A stretch of 14,431 nt of DNA from contig CAMUOM010000014.1 in assembly GCA_947090635.1 (NCBI GenBank), forward strand, positions 1 through 14,431. The letters are read 5' to 3'. Origin of the DNA: an uncultured Candidatus Saccharibacteria bacterium. Its GTDB lineage: Bacteria > Patescibacteriota > Saccharimonadia > Saccharimonadales > Saccharimonadaceae. The stretch's first letter is position 1; the number at the start of each line of letters is the position of its first letter. The notes below the pieces were generated by a model that ran no database searches, was not told the DNA's origin, and worked only from the letters and a program-made list of their open reading frames with translations. Position numbers and translations under genes: made by a program. This document shows positions 6,975-12,485 of this stretch, in pieces.

Positions 6975-7259
6975 ATGGAAGATTATCTCATAGTGGCGCG
7001 GCAATATGTGCCAGAAGCCAGCGCGGCGCGCCTCATAAGTACCGACCGCTACGACCAAACCACAGCAGCATTAGTGGAACTCAGTGGATTGTCTGTGCCA
7101 CGGCGCTTGGTGATTTTTAACGAGCAGCCGGCAGCTTACGACTTTGATGAATTTATCATGCAGCTGCTAAATGGCGGACAAGCCGGCGCGCACGTCAATG
7201 AGCCCGACGCTACACTAGACTACGGCGGCCGTAAGTACTACATCTTCAATGTCCACTAA
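6975..7259 (+). CDS. Hypothetical protein, 94 aa, probably cut short by a frameshift
   Basis: I do not recognise this protein. It starts MEDYLIVARQYVPEASAARL, contains VPRRLVIFNEQPAAYDFDEF (about 41-60) and ends GGRKYYIFNVH. It looks soluble, with no signal peptide or membrane segment. The ATG at 6975 sits six bases after a TATAAT box, with no SD, so the start is read from a leaderless transcript; the in-frame extension to 6846 would overlap the divergent gene. The frame stops at TAA 7257-7259, but the next 95 bases stay open and protein-like in another frame. The ancestral product was therefore probably about 126 residues (see the next entry). Confidence 0.7.
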   Translation: MEDYLIVARQYVPEASAARLISTDRYDQTTAALVELSGLSVPRRLVIFNEQPAAYDFDEFIMQLLNGGQAGAHVNEPDATLDYGGRKYYIFNVH

Positions 7260-7354
7260 CAATTGAAGGCGACCTCTATAACAAAACCGGCAAAGCAGAG
7301 CTTCGCCGGTTAATTGACGCTTATCGCAAAGAGCAGCGCCCACAAGAGCAGTAA
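7256..7354 (+). pseudogene. Out-of-frame C-terminal continuation of the gene at 6975
   Basis: Immediately after the TAA at 7257, the frame shifted by one reads LTIEGDLYNKTGKAELRRLI then DAYRKEQRPQEQ and stops at TAA 7352-7354. This frame is open only from 7235 and has no ATG, GTG or TTG of its own, so it is not a separate gene. One missing base in the run CCACTAAC (for example one C) would join it cleanly to IFNVH upstream. I see no heptameric slippery site, so a real deletion or a sequencing/assembly error is likelier than programmed frameshifting. It ends 2 bp before the convergent permease stop. Confidence 0.55.
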
Positions 7355-7356
7355 GT

Positions 7357-9621
7357 CTACTCAGTCTGATTGTTTTCAGGGTCGACGGTGTGAGAGACAG
7401 ACTTGGTAAGTACCGCCACCACCGCGAGCGTCGCCACGAGCAAGCCACCCACGATGCCGTAAAACAGCGGTGGCAACTTCGGCGCGACTTTCACGCTAGA
7501 ACTGAGTTCAAGGAATGAACTCGCCTCCACGTAGCCCACGCCAAACGCGAGCAGTGTCGCGGCGACCAGTGGTAGCACAGCCTGAATTATCAGCATGCGG
7601 CGCAACTCGCCCACTTGCATACCGCAGAGGTGCAACTCGTACAGCGTGCGGCGGCGCTCCAGCATGCCCGCCACGGTCGAAATAGCCACGCTAATCATCG
7701 CCACGGTCATAGTAAAGGCCAGCCCCCAATAAGTCAGCTTGGACAGCGACTCCATAGCTGCGCGAGTCGAACTTAATGCTGTTTCGTGCAACCGATACAG
7801 CGTAATTTGACCGCCCGCCAAATTCTTCGCATCGCGGTTCATCTTCTCAATGGCGCTAATCGCCGCCTCATGCTGCTCAAGTGTAATCGTCGCTAAATAC
7901 CCCTGCTTTTTTGTCGCCGGCTTCGCACAAACCGACGGGTCGTTGCAGCCACTAGACTGCTTGAGATTAGCAAACTTATCTGGCGCCGGTGCGTACAACA
8001 CCGCTTTTTCTAGCTTCGACTCCGGACTAAACGCCACGTAACGGTGCTGCGGCGTGGTGCAGTCCAGCTGCTTCATGTGCGGCAACATTGCCCGACACTC
8101 CGCGACATAATAGAGGTTGGACAGCGTGTCTTCACCGTTCTTCTCGTCTGTATAACGCAGCGTCACCAGTGTGAGATTCTTCGCGCCAAACTGCTGCAGC
8201 CACCGCCCGAGTTGGGCAACCGCGTCATGGCTTAGCGGCTGCGCGGAATTCTGCCCTAATTTGGCGAAAGTAGCGTTCGGCTGCGCCAGACCGGCGGCGT
8301 TGCTTAAGACCTGCTCCACGCCGCCAGAACAAGCAAGGAAGAACGTCCCCGCCAGCACTGCCAAGCCAATGCCACCCACCGCGCGCGAGATGGCGCGGGC
8401 GTGGCGGTTGATATACTTAAAACTAATCAGGCCAACTGGGCGGCGTGAGCACTTCGCAAGTAACTGAGACAAGTGGTAAGTGAAACACGGCACCGCCAGC
8501 ACAATACCGCACATGCAGATGGCGATAGAGCCAAGCAGCCAATAAGAGACGTTGAGCGTCGACATTTTGCTCACCTTCACCCAGACCAATATCCCCAGCC
8601 CCAGTACCAGCGGTATCAGCCGCCAGAGGCGAGGGCGCTTCTCGCTAGCATGCGCCACCATGACACCCAGTGGCGAAGTGTGCACCTTGCGCATCGCCCA
8701 CCAGTTGGTGAGGCAAACCAGACCCAGCGTGCCCGCCGTCAAAAGCGCCACTTGCGGCAGCGTCAAGGTAATCTCTTCCAGCCACAACCGCTGCCCGCCA
8801 ACCATTTTCAACTCGGCGAGGAATGGTCGCGTTAGCAAGTACAGCACGCCGCCCACCGCCAAGCCGACCACTGAAGCCAAGATAGCCTCCAGCAAAATAA
8901 TGCGCGTGATTTGCCCATTGGTCGCGCCCACCAAGCGTAACGCCGAGTAACGGCGCGCGCGCTGAATCGAGCCCAAGCGAATCGCAATCGAAAGCAAGAA
9001 CAGCACTGGCAACATTAGAATCACCACGCCGGCGTACATCACCGTTTTAATCAGCTTTACCGCGGGAATACGCGCTTCAATTGGGTCAGCGCGCCAAATC
9101 GTCGGCACAAAGCGGTAAACCTTGCCCGCAGCGTTACGTCGCGCCGGACTAATGCCGCCCGTTACCGCCACCAACGCATCGCGCGTCAACGTGGCCTGCT
9201 TCGGCAAGACGCCAACTAGCTTATCGCCAAAGCGCTGCCCCAAATTGTCCGCCGGATGGCGTTGCATTGCCTCATATAATGCCGATGAAACCAAATATTC
9301 GCCCTTGCTTGGCAACCGCGTCATACCTTCTGGCAGCTGCGGCAAACGCGCGCCCGTCGGCTGCAATTCGTACTGCGCTACGCTTTGCCCGCGCCAATTC
9401 GTCTGATACGCCACCATTTCCACTGGGTCGACGTTGTGGTCTTGCTTCTGATCGCCCATAAAAGAGGACATAAAGACATCGCGTCCGCTCGACATAAACG
9501 GGCCAAACATGGCAGTAAAGAGGAGCATAACGGCAAATCCCACCCCCACGGCGCCACTAATCAAAGCAAAGCGCCGCCAGCTCGACTTAAATGAGGTGCG
9601 AAAGAGTGTCCAACCTAACAT
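7357..9621 (-). CDS. ABC transporter permease, duplicated FtsX/MacB type
   Basis: A 754-residue membrane protein with two copies of the FtsX-type fold. The first half has TM1 (about 18-40), an extracytoplasmic domain (about 42-180), and three TMs from about 188-310, with RYSALRLVGATNGQITRIIL as the cytoplasmic coupling helix. Two more TMs follow (about 335-385). The second half has a TM (about 415-432), a second extracytoplasmic domain (about 433-620) with four or five Cys, and three TMs (about 627-740) with the matching coupling segment LYELHLCGMQVGELRRMLII. About ten TMs in total fit the antibiotic/peptide or lipoprotein exporter branch, which works by mechanotransmission rather than as a channel. 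The ATG is 2 nt past the ATPase stop and its SD (GGGAG) lies in the ATPase gene, so translation is coupled. The substrate is unknown. Confidence 0.9.
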   Translation of the reverse strand: MLGWTLFRTSFKSSWRRFALISGAVGVGFAVMLLFTAMFGPFMSSGRDVFMSSFMGDQKQDHNVDPVEMVAYQTNWRGQSVAQYELQPTGARLPQLPEGMTRLPSKGEYLVSSALYEAMQRHPADNLGQRFGDKLVGVLPKQATLTRDALVAVTGGISPARRNAAGKVYRFVPTIWRADPIEARIPAVKLIKTVMYAGVVILMLPVLFLLSIAIRLGSIQRARRYSALRLVGATNGQITRIILLEAILASVVGLAVGGVLYLLTRPFLAELKMVGGQRLWLEEITLTLPQVALLTAGTLGLVCLTNWWAMRKVHTSPLGVMVAHASEKRPRLWRLIPLVLGLGILVWVKVSKMSTLNVSYWLLGSIAICMCGIVLAVPCFTYHLSQLLAKCSRRPVGLISFKYINRHARAISRAVGGIGLAVLAGTFFLACSGGVEQVLSNAAGLAQPNATFAKLGQNSAQPLSHDAVAQLGRWLQQFGAKNLTLVTLRYTDEKNGEDTLSNLYYVAECRAMLPHMKQLDCTTPQHRYVAFSPESKLEKAVLYAPAPDKFANLKQSSGCNDPSVCAKPATKKQGYLATITLEQHEAAISAIEKMNRDAKNLAGGQITLYRLHETALSSTRAAMESLSKLTYWGLAFTMTVAMISVAISTVAGMLERRRTLYELHLCGMQVGELRRMLIIQAVLPLVAATLLAFGVGYVEASSFLELSSSVKVAPKLPPLFYGIVGGLLVATLAVVAVLTKSVSHTVDPENNQTE

Positions 9622-9623
9622 GG

Positions 9624-10307
9624 CTACTTCTGCTCCCGCTTAACGTGCTCTACCACCCCGTAGCGCACAATCACTTCACGGTCGGCGTAAGCGGCAATAG
9701 TTGGTTCGTGCGTCACCATAATCACGGTCACATTATGTTCGCGCGCCGCCTTAGTAAAAATGCGCATCACCTGCTCGGAATTAATGACGTCAAGACTGCC
9801 CGTCGGCTCGTCAGCAAACACCACTTCAGGCTCAATCACCATGGCGCGGGCAATCGCCACCCGCTGCGCTTGGCCACCCGAGAGTTCAGTCGCAAGGGCA
9901 TTCGCCTTGTCGCCCAACCCCATTTGCTTCAGCCAATCCGCCGCGCGGGTGTAAGCTTCACTGCGCCGCACTCCCGCCAAGAGGAGTGGCACTGCCACGT
10001 TGTCAAGCGCGGTCAGCTCCGGCACCAGCTGCGAAAACTGAAACACAAAGCCAAACTTCGTCCGCCGAAGCGCCGTACGCACACGGTCGGGTGCGCGGTC
10101 AATGCGCTGGTCGTTAAACTGCACCGTACCCTTGGTTGGCTTGATGATACCCGAGAGTACATGGAGCAAGGTTGACTTGCCCGAGCCCGAAGCGCCCATG
10201 ATGGCCAAAATCTCCCCCTGCTTCACCTCTAGATTAGCGCCGCGAAGCGCCTTAGTGCTGCCGTAATTTTTGTGCAAATCACTGCCCGCGATAATTATTT
10301 TTGACAT
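9624..10307 (-). CDS. ABC transporter ATP-binding protein, MacB/LolD family
   Basis: A 227-residue nucleotide-binding subunit that powers the neighbouring permease. All motifs are intact: Walker A GASGSGKST (38-46), Q-loop Gln90 in FVFQFSQL, ABC signature LSGGQAQR (142-149), Walker B VVFADEP (162-168) with the catalytic Glu, D-loop SLD (171-173) and H-loop His200 in MVTHE. The opening LHKNYGSTKALRGANLEVKQ and the A-D-E-P-T-G-S-L-D block are typical of the MacB/LolD/FtsE group. The start ATG overlaps the end of the padR gene by 13 nt, with the SD GGAGG 5 nt upstream inside padR codons. Regulator, ATPase and permease therefore form one translationally coupled operon. Confidence 0.96.
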   Translation of the reverse strand: MSKIIIAGSDLHKNYGSTKALRGANLEVKQGEILAIMGASGSGKSTLLHVLSGIIKPTKGTVQFNDQRIDRAPDRVRTALRRTKFGFVFQFSQLVPELTALDNVAVPLLLAGVRRSEAYTRAADWLKQMGLGDKANALATELSGGQAQRVAIARAMVIEPEVVFADEPTGSLDVINSEQVMRIFTKAAREHNVTVIMVTHEPTIAAYADREVIVRYGVVEHVKREQK

Positions 10308-10936
10308 AGTTCCCTCCTTATACTGTCAATTTTTCCTTCTGCTTTATCCATCCATTTCAAATCGGCGTCAATGTGGTAAATCGCCCCGTCCAACAGAAGC
10401 TGCTCCGCCACGTCGGTCGCTATCAGCTGCCGCCGCACCAGCTGGCGCATCGCCGTCAAGTGGGTGTGGCGCTGGCTGTCGATGTACTGGTGCGGGTCGC
10501 CGTCCACGAGGAGCGCGAGCATCACCTTGCAGTAAAAAGTGGAGCGCAAGTGTTCGCCGATTTCCTCGGGCGTGGTCAGCCACGTGTGCAGCGTGGCAAG
10601 GCCGTCAGGTGTGATTTGGTACTGTATCTGGCTCGGACCTTGCGGCTTGGCCGTGGCTTTGGCCTTGATGTGGGCGGCAAGTGTGGACGCTGTCGCCGCA
10701 GCGTCTAACGCCGCAGTTGAATTCGCCGCATTGTCAGTCGCGGGGTCGGAGTTGAGCGCCGCAGCAGGCACTGGTTCAACCTTGTGGTCGCGCACAAGGC
10801 GGTTCAATGTGGAATAAATTTGCCCAGTCAAAATGGGCTTGTCGCGGCCAAAAAATTGGTCGTAGAGCTTCTTCAGCTCGTAGCCGTAATTCGGCTCGAT
10901 AGCTAGCAGCCCCAGTAACGTCAATTGTGCATTCAT
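10295..10936 (-). CDS. PadR-family transcriptional regulator with an alanine-rich insertion
   Basis: A 213-residue repressor-type protein. The winged-helix region starts MNAQLTLLGLLAIEPNYGYELK, with ILTGQIYSTLNRLVRDHKVE (35-54) as the recognition helix and start of the wing. This is the classic PadR layout, followed by YQITPDGLATLHTWL (106-120) and a C-terminal dimerisation helix bundle. Between the two wing strands (about 56-102) lies a roughly 45-residue Ala/Thr/Asn-rich insert, where most PadR proteins have a few residues. I chose ATG 10936 over the in-frame GTG at 10954, because the latter lies inside the operator and family similarity begins at MNAQ. The gene heads the ABC exporter operon, as PadR genes often do. 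The 23-bp palindrome overlapping its -10 suggests it represses its own operon until a ligand binds. Confidence 0.9.
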   Translation of the reverse strand: MNAQLTLLGLLAIEPNYGYELKKLYDQFFGRDKPILTGQIYSTLNRLVRDHKVEPVPAAALNSDPATDNAANSTAALDAAATASTLAAHIKAKATAKPQGPSQIQYQITPDGLATLHTWLTTPEEIGEHLRSTFYCKVMLALLVDGDPHQYIDSQRHTHLTAMRQLVRRQLIATDVAEQLLLDGAIYHIDADLKWMDKAEGKIDSIRRELCQK

Positions 10937-10944
10937 TATGTTAT

Positions 10945-10967
10945 TACTATACACTTAGTGTATAGTA
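10945..10967. promoter_or_regulatory. Perfect palindromic operator, probable PadR binding site
   Basis: Two 11-base arms, TACTATACACT and AGTGTATAGTA, flank a single central T (10956) with no mismatch. The site covers the padR -10 box. Known PadR sites are similar A/T-rich dyads with ATAC/GTAT cores. Confidence 0.8.
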
Positions 10968-10975
10968 CTGGTCAA
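10946..10975 (-). promoter_or_regulatory. Promoter of the padR-ABC exporter operon
   Basis: On the minus strand: -35 TTGACC (10970-10975), an 18-nt spacer, and -10 TATAGT (10946-10951). The predicted +1 is near 10939, about 3 nt before the padR ATG, so the message is almost leaderless. The palindrome occupies most of the spacer and the -10, a placement that would block polymerase. Confidence 0.7.
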
Positions 10976-10989
10976 GCAATTTGAACACG

Positions 10990-11015
10990 AAAATAGTTCG
11001 CCGAGATAGCGAACT
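10990..11015 (-). terminator. Second terminator hairpin after the DUF4186 gene
   Basis: On the minus strand, AGTTCGC - 7-nt loop - GCGAACT is a perfect 7-bp stem followed by ATTTT. It separates the DUF4186 transcript from the padR promoter 15 bases further on. Confidence 0.65.
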
Positions 11016-11019
11016 GTGG

Positions 11020-11044
11020 AAAACCGCCACGATTACTGAGGCGG
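11020..11044 (-). terminator. First terminator hairpin after the DUF4186 gene
   Basis: On the minus strand, CCGCC - 11-nt loop - GGCGG followed by TTTT. The 5-bp stem is weaker than the hairpin just beyond it; the two may act in tandem. Confidence 0.5.
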
Positions 11045-11068
11045 GCTTGGGAATTTGACACTTATGGT

Positions 11069-11494
11069 TTAGCGCGCCATTTGCCCGTCCAGCCACGCCA
11101 TGATGAGCGTCACCAGTCGGTCAAGCTCGGCTGGCGTCAGCGGGCGGCCCTTCGGGATGCCGTGCCACTTGGCGATGCAGCCGCGGCAGCAAGTCGCCGT
11201 AGCGTGCTGCGCCGTAAACACCGGATGGCCGCGGTAAGGGGTCTGCTTGCCGTCCTTTGGCGGGTCGGCCACACCGACGCGCGCCGCGAGGAGTTCGTGA
11301 GCGTGGCGGCAAATGATGGCGCGGCCCTTCTTCATAAAATAATCACGGTCAGCGGGGCGCAAACTAAAGCTGCTGCGAAACTTCGATTTACCGAGTCGCT
11401 CCAGCAACGCCGCCGCATAGGCTTGGTCGGCGGGCGTGGCTTGACCTGCCCCAGCGGGCTTCACTTTAGGCGCGTGATTCGCTTCATCCTTCAT
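11069..11494 (-). CDS. DUF4186 domain protein
   Basis: A 141-residue protein of the DUF4186 family, whose function is not known. After a Lys/Ala-rich N-terminus (1-25), the domain runs from LLERLGKSKFRSSFSLRPAD (30-49) through DGKQTPYRGHPVFTAQHATA (81-100) and TCCRGCIAKWHGIPKGRPLT (101-120) to the end. The tight CC-x-x-C (102, 103, 106) next to His97 and His111 is a family hallmark and could bind metal or be redox active; that is inference. The start at 11494 was preferred to the upstream in-frame TTG at 11584, since a TATAAT box ends 7 nt before it and the upstream segment looks like a promoter region. It is followed by two hairpins and transcribed divergently from the gene at 11596. Confidence 0.85.
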   Translation of the reverse strand: MKDEANHAPKVKPAGAGQATPADQAYAAALLERLGKSKFRSSFSLRPADRDYFMKKGRAIICRHAHELLAARVGVADPPKDGKQTPYRGHPVFTAQHATATCCRGCIAKWHGIPKGRPLTPAELDRLVTLIMAWLDGQMAR

Positions 11495-11501
11495 CACTTT
11501 T

Positions 11502-11507
11502 ATTATA
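11502..11507 (-). promoter_or_regulatory. -10 of the DUF4186 gene, leaderless
   Basis: TATAAT on the minus strand followed by AAAAGTG and the ATG at 11494. With 7 nt between, transcription should begin on or next to the start codon. No SD and no -35 are visible. Confidence 0.55.
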
Positions 11508-11535
11508 CGCGCTTCTGGCGCGGGCGGCGGGCTTA

Positions 11536-11544
11536 TGTTATGAT
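11536..11544 (+). promoter_or_regulatory. Extended -10 promoter of the gene at 11596
   Basis: TGTTATGAT matches TGnTATAAT at all but one base. A start near 11551 gives a 45-nt leader ending in a strong SD. A small hairpin (TGGA-GTGC-TCCA, 11572-11583) lies just before the SD and may or may not matter. Confidence 0.5.
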
Positions 11545-11595
11545 AGTAACAATCAAAAGATAGCACCTTACTGGAGTGCTCCAAAGGAGGTTAAA

Positions 11596-12036
11596 ATGGC
11601 AACCATCGAATGCCAAATCGACTCGGTGCGTGAGGCCATGAATCTGGGGCTCGAGGCGGAAGCCAAGGCAATCATCCAGCGGGCATGGGACTTTTTAGCG
11701 CCGGAGTACCGGAATAACCACGGTGCGGGCGAGCAGTATCTGCCGAGTAGCGTGGAGCAAGCGGCGTTGAGCCACTTTGCCAGCAATCGGTCGTCAGGCG
11801 ACACCATTTATCGCCTGTCGATTGAGAACTTTCGCTACTGCTTGGCGACTGACCTACGCATCGCTTACCGCGGCACGCGGGTGTTCGGCGTTTGGGGGCT
11901 GATAAATCAGGCTGACGGTTACCGTCTAGTCTGCCGCGGCGCGGCGTTTGACCCGAACACGGGCCAATTAGTCGAACCGTACCACAGTACCAAACCGCTA
12001 GACATTCCCCGCCCCACCTTGCAGGACACCACATAA
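11596..12036 (+). CDS. Hypothetical protein, 146 aa
   Basis: I do not recognise this protein. The start at 11596 is secure: AAAGGAGGT, close to a perfect SD, lies a few bases before the ATG. The sequence begins MATIECQIDSVREAMNLGLE and is helical up to about residue 60. A second part follows with YRLSIENFRYCLATDLRIAY (72-91) and RVFGVWGLINQADGYRLVCR (95-114), which look like beta strands of a small alpha/beta domain. There is no signal peptide or membrane segment. It is a single-gene unit bounded by its own extended -10 promoter and a clear terminator. It is the plus-strand gene with the best SD here, which suggests strong expression. Confidence 0.8.
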   Translation: MATIECQIDSVREAMNLGLEAEAKAIIQRAWDFLAPEYRNNHGAGEQYLPSSVEQAALSHFASNRSSGDTIYRLSIENFRYCLATDLRIAYRGTRVFGVWGLINQADGYRLVCRGAAFDPNTGQLVEPYHSTKPLDIPRPTLQDTT

Positions 12037-12041
12037 CAACC

Positions 12042-12067
12042 AGCACCCAGCTTGTCTGGGTGCTTTT
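12042..12067 (+). terminator. Rho-independent terminator of the gene at 11596
   Basis: AGCACCCAG - CTTGT - CTGGGTGCT is a perfect 9-bp stem running into TTTTATT, 5 bases after the stop codon. Confidence 0.92.
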
Positions 12068-12080
12068 ATTGCCATAAAAT

Positions 12081-12109
12081 TTGCGTTTCAAAGCAAAGTG
12101 TGCTACACT
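12081..12109 (+). promoter_or_regulatory. Promoter of tRNA-Arg
   Basis: -35 TTGCGT (12081-12086), a 17-nt spacer and -10 TACACT (12104-12109) preceded by TGC (extended -10). The predicted start near 12116 leaves about 15 nt of 5' leader for RNase P. Confidence 0.65.
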
Positions 12110-12130
12110 AAATAAAGCTGAACGCGAAAT

Positions 12131-12207
12131 GTGCCTGTAGCTCAGTTGGATAGAGCGTCAGTTTGCGGAACTGAAGGTCATACGTTCGAATCGTACCAGG
12201 CACACCA
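12131..12207 (+). tRNA. tRNA-Arg, anticodon GCG
   Basis: A 77-nt tRNA with encoded CCA. The acceptor arm GTGCCTG pairs fully with CAGGCAC, followed by discriminator A and CCA. The D arm is GCTC/GAGC and the anticodon stem TCAGT/ACTGA. The 7-nt loop TTGCGGA gives anticodon GCG at 12165-12167. The T arm holds TTCGAAT with four pairs plus one A-C mismatch at the outer position (49-65). The D-loop A at position 20, C35, G36 and A73 agree with arginine identity elements known from E. coli. It should read CGC and CGU. Most bacteria instead use an ACG anticodon edited to inosine, so this is notable. It is a stand-alone unit with its own promoter and terminator. Confidence 0.95.
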
Positions 12208-12214
12208 ACATTAT

Positions 12215-12241
12215 CCCCCACCCTGTACAGGGTGGGTTTTT
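12215..12241 (+). terminator. Rho-independent terminator of tRNA-Arg
   Basis: CCCACCCTG and CAGGGTGGG form a 9-bp stem with the self-complementary TA at its tip, followed by TTTTT (12237-12241). It begins about 10 bases after the CCA end. Confidence 0.92.
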
Positions 12242-12453
12242 GGTATAGCGTTAACTTCTCATGGCTATCATGTTGTCAGGGTGACGGGTGCGGACGAGCC
12301 AACGGAGGGCGCCGAGTAGCTGTATACTGCCAGCGCCGCCACCACCTCAACTGTCCGAAACACCAAACACCCCGCCAAAACGAAGTGTGTTGGTCACCGA
12401 ATGCCTCACCCCACCTCTTGCCCCAGCTGAGAAACGCGGAGGCGGGCCAATAC

Positions 12454-12472
12454 GCGGAGGCGAGGCCTCCGC
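12454..12472. other. GC-rich hairpin/cruciform just past the second secreted-protein gene
   Basis: GCGGAGGC - 3-nt spacer - GCCTCCGC, a perfect 8-bp all-paired dyad that starts 13 bases after the gene's TAA on the minus strand. No T-run follows it on either strand, so it is a poor terminator. A further copy of the 11-base arm (ACGCGGAGGCG) lies at 12434-12444. In characterised diversity-generating retroelements a short hairpin or cruciform stands at just this place, downstream of the variable region, and is needed for efficient homing. Confidence 0.65.
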
Positions 12473-12485
12473 ACGGAATCTAGTC

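Noticed and set aside
6861..7058. Longer N-terminus for the 166-aa protein
   Set aside because: It would overlap the divergent gene at 6975 and cross two promoter boxes.
7235..7354. Programmed ribosomal frameshift in the gene at 6975
   Set aside because: No slippery heptamer or downstream stem of the usual type is present; a simple base deletion explains the pattern better.
11495..11584. Longer N-terminus for the DUF4186 protein starting at TTG 11584
   Set aside because: The segment covers the promoter and SD of the divergent gene, and family similarity does not extend into it.
12454..12472. Hairpin after the second secreted-protein gene as a rho-independent terminator
   Set aside because: The stem is strong but no T-run follows on either strand, so it does not fit the usual terminator form.
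12232..12483. Open frame of 83 codons on the plus strand between the tRNA terminator and the second secreted-protein gene
   Set aside because: It starts inside the tRNA terminator, has no SD or promoter, and its Cys/His/Pro-rich translation looks random. I see no gene in 12242-12485.
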